A stretch of DNA of 64,000 nt from Codonopsis lanceolata. Its lineage: Eukaryota > Streptophyta > Magnoliopsida > Asterales > Campanulaceae. The position numbers and the translations under genes are program-made. Location: NCBI GenBank assembly GCA_013146195.2, contig CM028377.1:171506290-171570289 (forward strand). Reading direction: 5' to 3'. A model generated the notes under the pieces. That model did not search any database, was not told the origin of the DNA, and saw nothing but the letters and a program-made list of their open reading frames with translations. Shown in pieces: positions 43,196 through 54,821 of this stretch (its first letter is position 1; the number at the start of each line of letters is the position of its first letter).

Positions 43196-43365
43196 CAAAA
43201 CACACAATTGGGTCATCTAACTTTGCAACTTCCTTGGTATTTGGTCATTGATTGTTTTAAAATGTTATTTGAGTCACCATACTTTAGTTATGCTGCAACC
43301 GAGCTCAATTTCTGACGGATGTTAGCCCATGACGTTAGCTTAAGGGGCAAAATAGGGATAATAAT
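43196..43365. other. unassigned sequence, possible single end of a Mutator-type MITE
   Basis: It starts GGCAAAACACACAATTGGG, similar in style to the MITE end at 5779, and contains TTTGGTCATTGATTG and GACGGATGTTAGCCCATGAC. The opposite end is not recognisable. No gene. Confidence 0.35.
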
Positions 43366-43624
43366 CTTACAACTAGTGTTACCACTATTATAACTTGCCT
43401 TGAGAAATGCATAGTTGACTTTTCAACTTTACCTTTTAGTATGCAAGTTGTAACACTAGTGGTAACATTAGTGGTAAGGATATTATTACTCTATTAAAAA
43501 GAGTAATGCTAGACTTATAACTAGTGTTACCACTAGTGTTATAACTTGCCTTAGAGAAATACATAATTGACTTTTCAACTTTATCTTTTAGTATGCAAGT
43601 TGTAACATTAGTGGTAACACTAAT
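43366..43624. mobile_element. two tandem copies of a 114-bp palindromic MITE
   Basis: Unit 1 (43366-43479) starts CTTACAACTAGTGTTACCAC and ends with the imperfect inverse (GTGGTAACATTAGTGGTAAG). Unit 2 (about 43511-43624) repeats it with about 90% identity, including TTGACTTTTCAACTTTA and AGTATGCAAGTTGTAACA. Each unit could fold over most of its length. Confidence 0.8.
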
Positions 43625-44189
43625 GACGAAAATGAAAGACGATCTTACTAGTAATACCTGTAAAACATATCTTACTGACGTGATCCACCATGTGTTGGAG
43701 GATTGAGCAATGAGAGAGTGAGATTATGTCTTATGAATTAGAGCCGTAAGACGATTTTACACAAAACATGCTCTTAAAAAAGAGCTACAGGCATCTTCCA
43801 TGGTAGACCTTTCAAAAGATTTTGTAACAATTTTTTGTCCAACACATTTGTTGGTAAATCAAAAGTAAAAACAAATTGTCTCTTTACAACCCTTCTTCGC
43901 AACGGGAAACTCATTTTAAAACTTTGTAATGGGTCACATCACAACAAATGTTTAAAGTTAAATAATGGGACCCACAATTTATCAACTTTTTGTTTTTTTA
44001 AATTCCATGAACCACTATTTTGAGTATTTTCCAATAAACCACTTCTTGCTTCCTACAATGATAATTTTTTTAATGATACAGATCATACTTTTAAAAACAT
44101 TGTATAAACTTTTCCATTGGAGATGTCATAATAAATATTGTCAAAAACTAAAAATAAAAGAACAAAAAAAAGTTAAAGAAACGAACAAT

Positions 44190-44222
<33 letters not shown>
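44190..44222. repeat. (GA)n microsatellite downstream of the ARGOS/OSR-like gene
   Basis: About 15 GA units, directly followed by GTTGCATGCATCATCGATC. The same layout is kept at 36072 (shorter) and 51463 (shorter, interrupted), so the run has expanded in block 2. Confidence 0.88.
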
Positions 44223-44224
<2 letters not shown>

Positions 44225-44259
44225 GCATGCATCATCGATCAACATTTGTTATGTAAAGT

Positions 44260-44559
44260 TCATTTCATGTGATAATTATTTAGAACAACGTTTGGATGAT
44301 TAGAATGAGAGAAGGCCAAGTAAATGAGTTTTGCCATTATTAAGATGGGGATCATCAGAAACACAAGTGGTGGTGGTGGCAATGGCGGAAGCACTAACGG
44401 TAACCCTAGCAGTAACACCGTGAACACCAACATTGCTGTCCAAGCTTTCCATCCAAAACCAATGTCTACCGAGCCACCCCCACCGCCACTCGTCAAGTGC
44501 CGCCAATCATCTCCGATCACATCAAATGGTAGCTCTGGATCAATGTTGTACTTCGCCAT
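44260..44559 (-). CDS. ARGOS/ORGAN SIZE RELATED-like small membrane protein
   Basis: An intact 99-residue protein starting MAKYNIDPELPFDVIGDDW. The centre matches the ARGOS/OSR family: a hydrophobic helix at about 40-57, the hallmark LPLVLPPLPPPP at 53-64, and a second hydrophobic helix at about 65-83, ending YLAFSHSNH. In Arabidopsis this family sits in ER membranes, promotes organ growth and lowers ethylene response. A Gly run (25-29) separates the helices from the N-terminal segment. No intron is needed. The start is supported because the first 24 residues are also readable in the broken copies at 36398 and 51808. No clear TATA box was found upstream. It is the only copy of three with an unbroken frame, so it is the likely working gene. 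Confidence 0.78.
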   Translation of the reverse strand: MAKYNIDPELPFDVIGDDWRHLTSGGGGGSVDIGFGWKAWTAMLVFTVLLLGLPLVLPPLPPPPLVFLMIPILIMAKLIYLAFSHSNHPNVVLNNYHMK

Positions 44560-45819
44560 TTTTCTTTGGTCTCAAAGTATTGTCATGAGAAGATGAAAAT
44601 GTGATTGTGTTGGGGGTTTTGAAGGATGGAAGAGAACTAGATTGCTTATGTGTAGTTTGTCTGAACTTGACTTTGATTACGACTAGTCTTTTTGGCATAT
44701 CTTTGTCAGATGGACATGTACTAGTGTCACTTTTGGGTAGTGCTGTTAAAACGTACACGTTAGGTGGGTTTGCTAGTAGGCCTAGAAAACCCGCAATAGA
44801 AAAAGTTTGGTCGGGTTTGCTCGTTAAAATAATGGTCCCTAAAAACCTTGGCCCAGTCCAATCCGTGTTGGGCCGCGGACAAAATAAGCTTGCCACCAAA
44901 ACGAATTGTGTTTATTTTTTTAGGGTGAAATTCGAGCCGGTCCCCAATAAACAATATTTTAATGCTCTAGTACTCTTTCTTTTATTTAGCCGGTAAAAGG
45001 ATTTTTTGAGACGAAATGATGAGTTTACCCTTAATGAAATTCAATTAGACATGCATTATGTCGCAATTCAAAATTTGATGCATCTCAATTCCATTTCTGC
45101 ATCGCAATCCCAAATTGTGCATAGTTATTTTCTACATCGTAAAATCCAATGCATGCATCGTAAATTACGATGGTTCTGTTTACGATTTTTCTCAATCTCT
45201 AAGTCAATTTCTACCATTAAATGTCACTCTCTCCTCATTTAATGACTCTCATTTCCAACACCAATCAACCCAATAAGCAAGTAACTCTCTTTTCTCTCTC
45301 ATCCCTTATTCTTATAGATGATTTCTTCTTTTTTTCTTTCTTTAAATGTTCCTCTCTCTCTCTCTCCATTAATACTCCTTGATCCTTCCACTCCCTCTCT
45401 CTCTCTCTCGCATCGTAAACTCTAATGCTTGCATCGAAAATTACGATGCTCACATCTCTCAAAGATGGCAAAGAAAGAAGACAAGGCTTTTACACTTCGT
45501 TTGATAGAGGTATATCTAAGAAAAAAATCCCTTACCATATCAGATCTAGGTTTGAAGAGGCGTGAAGAAAGTTTGAGCTATGTTTCCTATGTGTGTCTTC
45601 TTCCCTAGACCGGCCCGACTCTTTTTTCGAATAGTAATGCTTCTGTTTTTGAAAAGTAATGCTTCTGTTAAGCTTTTCAAATCATAATGACTTGGAAGAA
45701 AGAAGAAGAGTAATCATGAGACCCACTTGCTTTTAATGAACTGGTTTCTTCTTCTCTACAAATCCACTTGTAGCAAAGGCATCCAACACAACAATGATTT
45801 TAATGATTAAATATTTTAG

Positions 45820-45821
<2 letters not shown>

Positions 45822-45885
<64 letters not shown>
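45822..45885. repeat. (AAT)n microsatellite
   Basis: About 20 AAT units inside block 2. The corresponding place in block 3 (about 56150) has only two or three units. Confidence 0.92.
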
Positions 45886-45888
<3 letters not shown>

Positions 45889-46040
45889 CAACAAAAACAA
45901 CACCAACAAATACTTTACTATTAACAATAGTAATTATATTTTAAAATTGATATTAATATTATTATTGTTATTAATAATGTTGTTATTATTAATAAGTACT
46001 AATAATATTAATAATATATTAATAATATTATTGTTATAGT

Positions 46041-46136
<96 letters not shown>

Positions 46137-46137
46137 C
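46041..46137. repeat. (AAC)n(AAT)n compound microsatellite
   Basis: About 13 AAC units followed by about 19 AAT units, at the right edge of block 2. Confidence 0.92.
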
Positions 46138-47984
46138 AATACAATTCTTCTCATCATTGTCATAATTGAAAAGAACAACAATTTTTCGTCCAAATGAAAA
46201 GCTTTTAACATAACGGGATTTGTAGATACGTTAAGTTTTGGACTTTTTGGTATTAAATTATGATTTTAGGACTTTTAGATACACAAATTATTTTTAGGAT
46301 TTTTTGGATATGAGAATTTTTCGATGGAGCTTTTTCGTATTTTCCCAATATTATATGTCAATATTCTCTAAATCCAGCCACTTGTGAAGAGGCCCAGGGT
46401 GAGATGACAAATTGCCCATCCGTCCCACCCCACTTTTACCTGTAGCCCTGCGCGTTTAACCTGTTAAGCATGACATCGTATGGGCTTACATTTCATAACC
46501 CAAACCCGTCTCTATTGGGTGGCGGGGCGGGCATGCATGACGGACTTAGCCCATTTTGACGACTTTACTTTTAGGATCTAAATCTAGGGTGTTTTAGTCA
46601 TTTCAGAAATTAGATAATTTGGATTTTCCAAATTTCTATGCAAGGAGGAGGATATAATTATACTCTCTAATGTTTAAAAGAGTGTCATTCTTCCTATTTT
46701 TATAAGGCTCAAAATAATTATCTACTTTTAAAAAAAATGAAGAAAATAATAGTTTTTTTTATTGTATCCTTATTATTTATATGGATAAAATGCAACACTT
46801 GCCTTTGTACTTTGCCTTAATTATAGTTCTGTCATGGTATATAAAGTGATATTTTTTTCTATGTACATTATTATCTACCTTTGAACCATCCCTCACTTTG
46901 ACATATATTTTAACGGGGCATTATTGTCCGTGTCATCTTTTTTATTTTAATAAGACAAAAGGACCCATATTTAACTCAATTTTTAATTAGTATGAAAGGT
47001 ATTTTTGTAATATCATTATGATATATTTATTGCTTAGATAATTTCTTTCAAAATACTAACCCACTCTTTCCTTCATTCAAAGTTGCAACTTGCAACCCTA
47101 AAATTTGCTACCTCCATCCACCTCCATAATGTCGGAAAGATACCATATGTTTGTTAGACCCCACACAAACTCTCTCGCTCTCTCTCTACTGATTGATCCC
47201 GACTCTTCGTGAGATGTGATGGTAATCCTTGTGAAGTATGTGGGATGTGGCGAACGAAACTATGGTTGACCTTTGCTTTTGCTTAATTTGTCATATTGAT
47301 GGGAGAAACGACATTCAACCTTAAAAAAAGGCGGCGCCAACCACCACGACATGTTTCATGATGACTCCACTAATATCCTGAATTGAAAAATCTTCTCCTT
47401 TCGGTAGTTATTGAATTGTTTTCGTCGCTTGGAGTCATGCTAGCAACGATGATAAGAGTAACTTATGTCATACAAATTTCTTATTATGAATGAAACAATC
47501 ATATTACTTTTGCTAACCATTATATCCAATATATATAGCACTTGAGATAGATTTTCCATTGCAATTGCTTACCTTATTTAGATTAACTTCACTACATCAT
47601 GATTTTTTTTAGCTTTCCATGTTTAGATTTTCACAAATGTATCTCACTAATGATGGAATGTCTGACTTCTGTGTCGTTTTCTGCAAATCCAAACAGCATG
47701 ATTCGTTTCACCAAAAAAGTTGAGATAGAGAAAAGGGGCACACTTGTTTTGTAAGTATAGAACATGAATGTTAACAAGCTATCCGATTCGTGAGGGGAGA
47801 CCCTCAACTACAAACAAATCTCTCATTTATGGTTCATCACAAATCTCTCTTTTAGGGGTTTTTTTAATATTTTTTTTAAAGGTTTGAGGGAACATGACCT
47901 TACCCCAACCCTTTTTTTTTTTTTAATGCCTTGAAAGACTACAATTATAGATATATGATGTCTTTGATGTGGCTAGAACAAATG
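46138..47984. other. non-coding sequence, no gene seen
   Basis: AT-rich, with short frames only. A GC-rich patch at about 46380-46560 (GGGTGGCGGGGCGGGC) resembles the GGGCGGGTTTG patches at about 44810 and 52055 in the duplicated blocks. Confidence 0.5.
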
Positions 47985-48230
47985 GTGCCTCTAGTGAGGC
48001 TTTGAACACCCGACCTCTCGGTTGAGAATAATGATGTACCAGGGTGCCTATGGTAGGGCTTGAACACTCGACATCTCCATTAAAATAAGCGAGCAGCTAA
48101 ATAGGGCCTTTGGGTAAGGCTTGAACAACAACGTTACCTCTGAAGAGGTTTGAACACCCAACCTTTCTATTGAAACTTGTAAAGTCCAGGTTGTGTCTAG
48201 TGGGACTTGAACACCCGACCTCTCTTATAG
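47985..48230 (-). repeat. tandem array of tRNA B-box-like units
   Basis: Plus-strand phrases GAACACCCGACCTCTC or close variants start at 48004, 48062, 48152 and 48209, a spacing of about 57-60 (one double step). On the minus strand each reads GGTCGGGTGTTCAAGTCCC, similar to a polymerase III B box (GGTTCAAATCC). No matching A boxes are clear and there is no tRNA fold. Confidence 0.5.
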
Positions 48231-48517
48231 GGTTCATCAATGACTCGAGTCTCTTTATTTCTCTTTATTAATCTCTCAATAGATTTGAGTGCTTCAACTA
48301 AAATTTAATTCCAAGATATTAAAAAAAAAACCCTTATCGTCCCTACTCTTTTAAGACATATGCGCTACCTATAAAGCGTCATCTTAAATATCTCTCTTAT
48401 CCACCATCTCCCGCTTGCATCACCTCTCTCAAACCCCCCCCCCTTTATCTTCACCCATATCCACCTCTCATAGGCTCTTTTCTAGATCTAACTCCCATCT
48501 GTCTCAAACACACACAC

Positions 48518-48551
<34 letters not shown>

Positions 48552-49689
48552 ACACACACACACAAACACACACACACAATTGCAACCATTAACCTTATCC
48601 CACAAATGCCACCAATAGACCGTGTTTCCTCTATGAACTCGCCCTTCCCCAACTTTTCCCCTATCTTCTTTAATCTCTTTGTGCCCTCATCTACCTATTT
48701 CTCACTCAATCCCTCCTAACAATTTATTTGGTTAATGTATTACCCCGATAATTTTAATTCAAAATATTAATTTGTATTAATTAATATTATGTTTATTTTG
48801 GACCAAATTAATTAATATTAAAATTGAGAATTTTTATTATTTTTGACCATTTAATTAATAATTGAATTGAGTTGGGCGTTACAATTATTTCATTAAGTTT
48901 TTGTTCCTTAATTTTAATGAAAAGAGAGATAAGTCTTCAGAAACAAAGAAATATTGAGGAACGAGACTATCCTTTGTTGTTGTGGTTAATACAACAATTG
49001 AAAGGGGGGGAGAGAGAGAATTTTTTTTTGTAGGCTATGGATAGGAGGAGGGAATAGCATGTTGTCATTATTAAAAAGGATATTGAGTATTGAATTCGGC
49101 ATGTCTGAGAGTGAAGGAGAGGCAGTGTGCTTGATGGTGTGTGTCGGTTTGGTGAGGAAGATGGGATAAGAGAATAAGAGATTTTGTGGGTTATATATTT
49201 ATATTAAACTATTATATGATAAATATAATTATATAGGAGTAATCATTAAATTAAATAGTCATATATATGATATGTATCAGCTATTGGATATGTGAAATCT
49301 TGTCATCAGAGACAACAGTGACAATAACCCGAATAATTTCATTTGGGAGAGTTTCGATCATACCACGAATGAAGTTTGGGAGAGACTTGGTGATAGAGAT
49401 GGAAGTTTTTCACATTGACACAACACTCACCCACTCCAATTTGGGTTCTTCCCCAATTTGTTTTCAAATGGTTCCTCATTTACCCCAAATCTTAAATACC
49501 ATATGGGTTCTTCTCCAATTCCAATGTTAAAAAATAGTTTTCTTTTTTGTTGTTTATGATTTGTATTGAGTATAGCCCTAACATTACCCCCAAATTGAGC
49601 CGACCACTCTTCTATAGCATCGGATACTCGGTTTGTTTAATAGCAAAAATTGAAAATTTGGTATTAGATTGTGGGCTTTGTTTAGCGCT
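48231..49689. other. non-coding sequence with CT and CA microsatellites
   Basis: No gene is supported. Microsatellites lie at about 48505-48580: (CACA)n, then (CT)n, then (AC)n. A purine-rich stretch (GGGGGGGAGAGAGAG) lies near 49003. Confidence 0.55.
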
Positions 49690-49990
49690 TCCCCCCTCTT
49701 TCAATATCGTATCTCACTAAATACTCCTTCCAAATCTAACTATCAAAAGATTTGAATTTGCAGTGTGAAATAATGGTTGATATTCATATTACATGCGTGA
49801 TATCAATCCGACGAGAAAGAGTTGCAGATTACATTATTCGTGGTGTGGTGTATGTGAGTTCGTAGCACACAATTCGATAGTCTTTCGTTTCGCTCTAAGA
49901 TTTCGAATTCACACGAGGTAATCTGTGAATCCTCTAATACGGTGGTGAATTCGTTTTGCTTCCTTCACAATTAAAAGAGACCTCTCTAAT
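49690..49990 (+). repeat. copia LTR remnant, 3' half
   Basis: Matches 3965-4200 of the copia LTR: ATCTCACTAAATACTCC, GGATTTGCGGTGTGAA-like (TTTGAATTTGCAGTGTGAA), CAATCCGACGAGAAAGAGTTGCAG, and CACACGAGGTAATCTGTGA. It is complementary to the 5' half at 43047-43195, so both could come from one LTR that was pulled apart, though two separate relics are equally possible. Confidence 0.7.
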
Positions 49991-50924
49991 GCAACTAAGA
50001 ATTTGATCTTATGTGGTGTGTGTTTCACCACTAAAATAAAATTTGACAAAATAAAACAAATTTGAACAACAAGTAGGAAGAGCTTTTTTATTTAAAAATG
50101 TTGAATATGATATACTCACATCCTCATTTAGAATGTGAAAAAATTACCATCTTTATCGAGAGTGTCAAATAAAATTGTTGACACATTATATCAACAACCC
50201 TTATCCACGACTGTATTAAAGAGTTTTTCTTTCTTCAGAGAAGGTGTGAAACTTAGGTGGTACTCAATTTTTTACACATTCACTTATGCATTGGTGATTC
50301 TCTTACTACATTCCAATTTAGGTGTGTTGTAATTTATTTCACAAATAAGTCTATTTTCGTTCGCTTAGAAATAAGAAAAATACATAAATGACAACATAGA
50401 CTAAACAAATAGAGTAGTTCTCATAAGATCGTCTTACGGATCTTAATTCGTAAGACGGAGCTCCACTTTCATATAGTTCAACCCACCAACACACGGTGGA
50501 TCGCTATAGCAGTTGTATAACATTTTTTTTTCATAGAATGATTTTTGCAAGTACTTCATCTTCAAATTACGTAAACATTTTCTGGGTAATTGTGTCATGA
50601 CAATGATCGAGTAATTTATATAAATTGAATAAGTCAACTTTGTAGTTGAAATACACTCTCTAAACCCTTATTAAGATTATTGGAAATCATGAAGAAATCC
50701 GAGGAAATCAAGTAAACAGTTAGATGGAAATCTAGTTCATTAATATGCATTAACAATTTAAATGATACCGAGAGAGTACGATGCAATTAATTGTGTATAT
50801 GCAGCCAACACACGAGACAAAGAAGTTTGATCGTAAGAGGGAATTGAAGAAAAACACACATTAATAGATTAATTAGTTCTAGTAAAATAAAATAAAATTG
50901 TATATATTGGGATATTAAAAAATG
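49991..50924. other. non-coding sequence with a short MITE copy
   Basis: At about 50410-50520 is a copy of the short repeat: CATAAGATCGTCTTACGG, TTCGTAAGACGGAGCTCCAC and CCACCAACACACGGTGGATC. No gene is seen. Confidence 0.6.
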
Positions 50925-51518
50925 GCAAAAAAGAAAGACGATCTTACTAGTAATACCTGTAAGACATGTCTTACGGACCTAACACACCGTATGTTGGAGG
51001 GTTGAGTTATGATTTATAATAGAGTGAGATTATTTCTTACGAATTCAAATTGTAAGATGGTTTTATACAAAACATGCTCTTAAAAAAGAGCTACAGACAT
51101 CTTCCATGGTAAACCTTTCAAAAGATTTTGTAACAAAAAAAAAAAATCGTATCTTCACAACCTTTCTTCGCAATGGTAAACTCGTTTTAAAACTTTGTAA
51201 TGGATCACATCACAACAAATGTTTAAAGTTAGATAATGGGCCCCACAATTTATCAACTTTTTGTTTGTTTTTTTAACTTCCACCAACCACTATTTTCCTA
51301 TAAACCACTTATTCCTTCCCACAATGATAATTTTTTTGATGATCCAGATCATACTTTTAAAAACATTTTATAAACTTTTCCATTGGAGATGTCATAATAA
51401 ATATTGTCAAAAACTAAAAATAAAAAGAACAAAAGAAAAAAGTAAATGAAATGAACAATTGTAGAGAGAGAGAGAAAGAGAGTTCCATGCATCATCGTCA
51501 ACTTTTATTATGTAAAGT

Positions 51519-51808
51519 TCATTTCATGTGATAATTATTTAGACCAACGTTTGGGTGATTGGAATGAGAGAAAGCCAAGTAAATGAGTTTTGCCACTATT
51601 AAGATGGGGATCATCAGAAACACAAGCGGCGGTGGTGGCAGTGGTGGAAGCAGTAACAGTAACCCTAGCAGCAACACCGTGAACACCAACATTGTTGTCC
51701 AAGCTTTCCATCCAAAACCAATGTGCCCCTGCCGCCACTCGTCAAGTGCCGCCAATCATCTCTGATCACATCAAATAGTAGCTCAGGATCAACGTTGTAC
51801 TTCGCCAT
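51519..51808 (-). pseudogene. ARGOS/ORGAN SIZE RELATED-like gene, copy 3, frameshifted
   Basis: The ATG at 51808 starts MAKYNVDPELLFDVIRDDW and reads to HLTSGGRG, where a deletion in the Gly linker shifts the frame. The membrane part continues in another frame: FGWKAWTTMLVF, LLLLLPPLPPPPLVFLMI, YLAFSHSNHP. Both halves are otherwise close to the intact copy at 44260-44559, so the loss is recent relative to the duplication. A shorter product from a downstream start cannot be excluded. Confidence 0.75.
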
Positions 51809-52498
51809 TTTTCTTTTTTGTCAAAGCATTGTTATGAGAAGATGAAAATGGGATTGTGTTGGAGGTTTTGAAGGATGAAAGAGAACTAGATTGCTTATGT
51901 GTAGTTTGTCTGAACTTGACTTTGATTACGACTAGTCTTTTTGGCATATCTTTGTCAAATAGACACATACTAGCGTCACTTTTGGGTAGTGCTGTTAAAA
52001 CGGGTACACTAGGTGGGTTTGCTAGTGGGCCTATAAAACCCGCTATAGAAAAAGTCGGGGCGGGTTTGCTCATTAAAATAATGGTCCTTAAAAACCTTGG
52101 CCCAGCCCAATTCGTGTTGGACCGCGGGTAAAATGAGCATGCCGCCAAATGGATTGTGTTCATTTTATTTATGGTGAAATTCGGGCCAGTCCCCAACAGA
52201 CAATGATTTAGCACTCTAGTACTCTTTCTTTTCATTTAACTGGTAAAAGGAAATTTTGGGACAAAATGAAATTCAATTAGACACGCACTACGTTGCAATT
52301 CAAAAGTCGACGCATCTAAATTCCATTTTCTACATCAATAATCCCAAATTGTGCTTCGAAAATCTAATTGTGCTTCGAAAATCAAATTGTACATATGTAT
52401 TTTCAGTATCGTAAAATCTGATGCATACATCGTAAATTACGATGGCTCTGTTTACGGTCTTTCCCAATCTTTAAGTCAACTTCTATCATTAAATGTCA

Positions 52499-54663
52499 CT
52501 CTCTCCCAGTGTTTTAAAACTCCCCGCCTAGCTCTGCCTAGGCTCCACTTAGGCGCTAGACGCCTCTCCATCGTCGTGACTTTCTTAGTCGTCACCCAAT
52601 CGACCAAGTTAACGCCTACGCCAAACCCTGTCATCCTTAATTTATTTTGGTAGCTGATCGATGTTTTAATTAATCTTTTACCTTGCAAGTGAACAAGACT
52701 ATTATAGAATAGTTTTGGAAGCAAGGGTCGAACCCACAAAGACAAGTGATCACGAACAGTGCAATTTATTGATAGCAAATTATTAATCTAAAGGGGGTTT
52801 TTATATTTATTTCTATTCTAAACTACTATTTATATTTAGATGTTAACTAATTAGCAGTAATTAAAAATATGAAGATCTTATGATAGGTGGCAATCTAGGA
52901 TTCTGGGTTTCACTTGTATCTCCTTTATGTTCAATTCATAATAATTATCATTCAATGTCTTGGGTTCGTTCACTAAAGATAGATATAGTCTGTTGAACAA
53001 TTGGTTCAGCCTCCATCCCCGCAAAATTCATCCATTCTATATCCTAAGCACAAGAACTTTAATCTAGTTGTCACCTAGATTTATGATCTATCTGTCACCT
53101 AGATCATGTATGAACCTGGTCCTAACTTATCACTCTCGTGCATCGATAGGTCCAATTTATTGTGATGGTGAGCCAGTGTACGACATATGCACATTGGTCA
53201 TGCAGTTATCCGCACCTCTAGGCCTTTATTATTTGCGATTACATTAATTTGTTCAAAGCGAAATAATAGAGGAATTGATAAACAACACAATCAACAAGCA
53301 TTGAATGAACATATAAACGAATCAAAACATAAATTCGATACAAGTTACCTCCCACCTCCTAGATTATGGATAATTTAGTTCATCATAGATTATGAACAGC
53401 ACATGGAGATGATTGAAAACATGTTCTTGATCTTCATAAATTATAATTACACAATCTAATTATGTTATACAATCTAAAAACTACCTAAAATCTTCCTAAG
53501 ACTGCTTCCAGCCGTTTTTCTATATGTTGCTCTCGACATCTGACTTCAATATATACTCGGGAGTTGTATTCCAATCAAACCACTGTGTGAAAATCCGAAA
53601 ATCACGCATTCTGACCACCTTGCGATCGCAAGGTGTTGAGTACCTTGTGTCTGCAAGGTCTCCAGTGTGTTTGGCCTTTGTTTGCTTGACTCTGCCCGTA
53701 CTGCCTACCTGACAGTCGCAAGGTCTGATGCACCTTGCGTCCTCAAGGTCTTCAGAATTGACAGTTCTTGATTCTTCTTCATTTTTACTCTTTTGACCAT
53801 TCTTGAAATTTGCACTTAAAACCTTGGAGTTTGGCATATTTTTACTTATAACCCTGAAACTTACAAAACTCATTGAAAACATATATTAGTAGCCAAAAGC
53901 CTCAAGAAATAGTATAATTTAAGTCATAGAAGCATATAAAATCGACGTATGAAATACATCGATCAGTAGCTTTGATTTTGTGGCGTGCGGTGACCGGAGA
54001 AGGAAGTGGACGAACTGGAGAAGGAAGGGGGAGTGCTAATGGTGAGACAGAAAGGGAGGTAAAAAGAAAAAGAGTTTGATTTTGTGGATATTCGGCGAGC
54101 TAAGAGAGAGGATATATTAAAGGGTTAGATCTTGGAGGCTAGAGGTTGAATGATGAAAAAATGAGGAGAGTCGATCTGCCAAAGAGAGAGAGAAGAAAAA
54201 AAAGAAATGATGAAAAAAGGGTTGTCGGTCTGCCAGATAGAGAGAAGAAAAAAAGATGAAGAAGAATGAGGTTGTCTCGGGACTCAGAATGTAGAATGAG
54301 GAGGGACTAGGGAGGATATGTTAGATTGTGGGTTGCAGGGGCAGTTGGTTGATATAGTAATATATTGTTTGTTTTTTGTTTTAAACTTGGCTGGTTTATT
54401 GCTTTAGGATTGTTGGGAATTGAGATTAATGGTATGTTTGTATATTTTTGTTCATTTTACAAATACAGACAAATGTTTGATAAAATGACAAACATAATTT
54501 TTTTTAATTTGTAGTTAATGTATTTGATATTTGATGTAAATTATAAAAAAAATGGTAATTATGCATTAATTTAGGCCCCGATTATGTCCCAATTTCCCTA
54601 AGCGCTAGGCGCTAATGTACCACCTAGCGACCGCCTAAAGATTTTCAAAACATTGCTCTCTCC
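52499..54663. mobile_element. hAT-type element, 8-bp target duplication, with nested solo LTR
   Basis: The body is 52507-54655. The left end CAGTGTTTTAAAACTCC is mirrored by the right end TTTTCAAAACATTG. CTCTCTCC flanks both sides (52499-52506 and 54656-54663), the 8-bp target of hAT elements. Near both ends are CCTAGGC / GCGCTAG motifs in inverse orientation (AGGCGCTAGACGCC and GCGCTAGGCGC). Without the nested LTR it is about 0.83 kb, with no transposase. The matching site in block 2 is uninterrupted. Confidence 0.9.
52650..53970. repeat. solo LTR, 1311 bp, 5-bp target duplication
   Basis: The body is 52655-53965, starting TGATCGATGT and ending ACATCGATCA, an exact 10-base inverse. GTAGC flanks both sides (52650-52654 and 53966-53970). 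No internal coding region exists, so recombination between two LTRs is the simple origin. It contains the palindrome ACCTTGCGATCGCAAGGT at 53617-53634 and three variants, as does the LTR of element D. Confidence 0.9.
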
Positions 54664-54821
54664 ATATTTAATTACTCTCATTTCCAACACCAACCAACCC
54701 ACCAAGCAAGTAATTCTCTTGTCTCTCTCTCCTTATTCTCAGGGATGTTTTCTTCTTATTTTCTTTCTTTAAATGTAACTCTCTCTCTCTATTAATACTC
54801 CTCGACCCTTCCACTCCCTCC

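Larger units (their letters stand above)
43625..46045. repeat. duplicated block, copy 2 (carries the intact ARGOS/OSR-like gene)
   Basis: Matches block 3 from GACGATCTTACTAGTAATAC (43645; 50938) to ATTATTATTGTT (about 45960; 56262) in direct orientation, with about 85-90% identity by eye. It lacks the hAT insertion and two other stretches present in block 3. The segment opens with a short MITE copy (TTACAGG/CCTGTAA motifs, CACCATGTGTTGGAG). Confidence 0.87.

Noticed and set aside
45733..46211. Poly-Leu, poly-Asn and poly-Ile frames
   Set aside because: Translations of AAT/AAC microsatellites.
48004..48230. tRNA genes suggested by GGTTCAA-like boxes
   Set aside because: No cloverleaf, no A boxes at the right distance and no anticodon arm; kept only as a repeat array.
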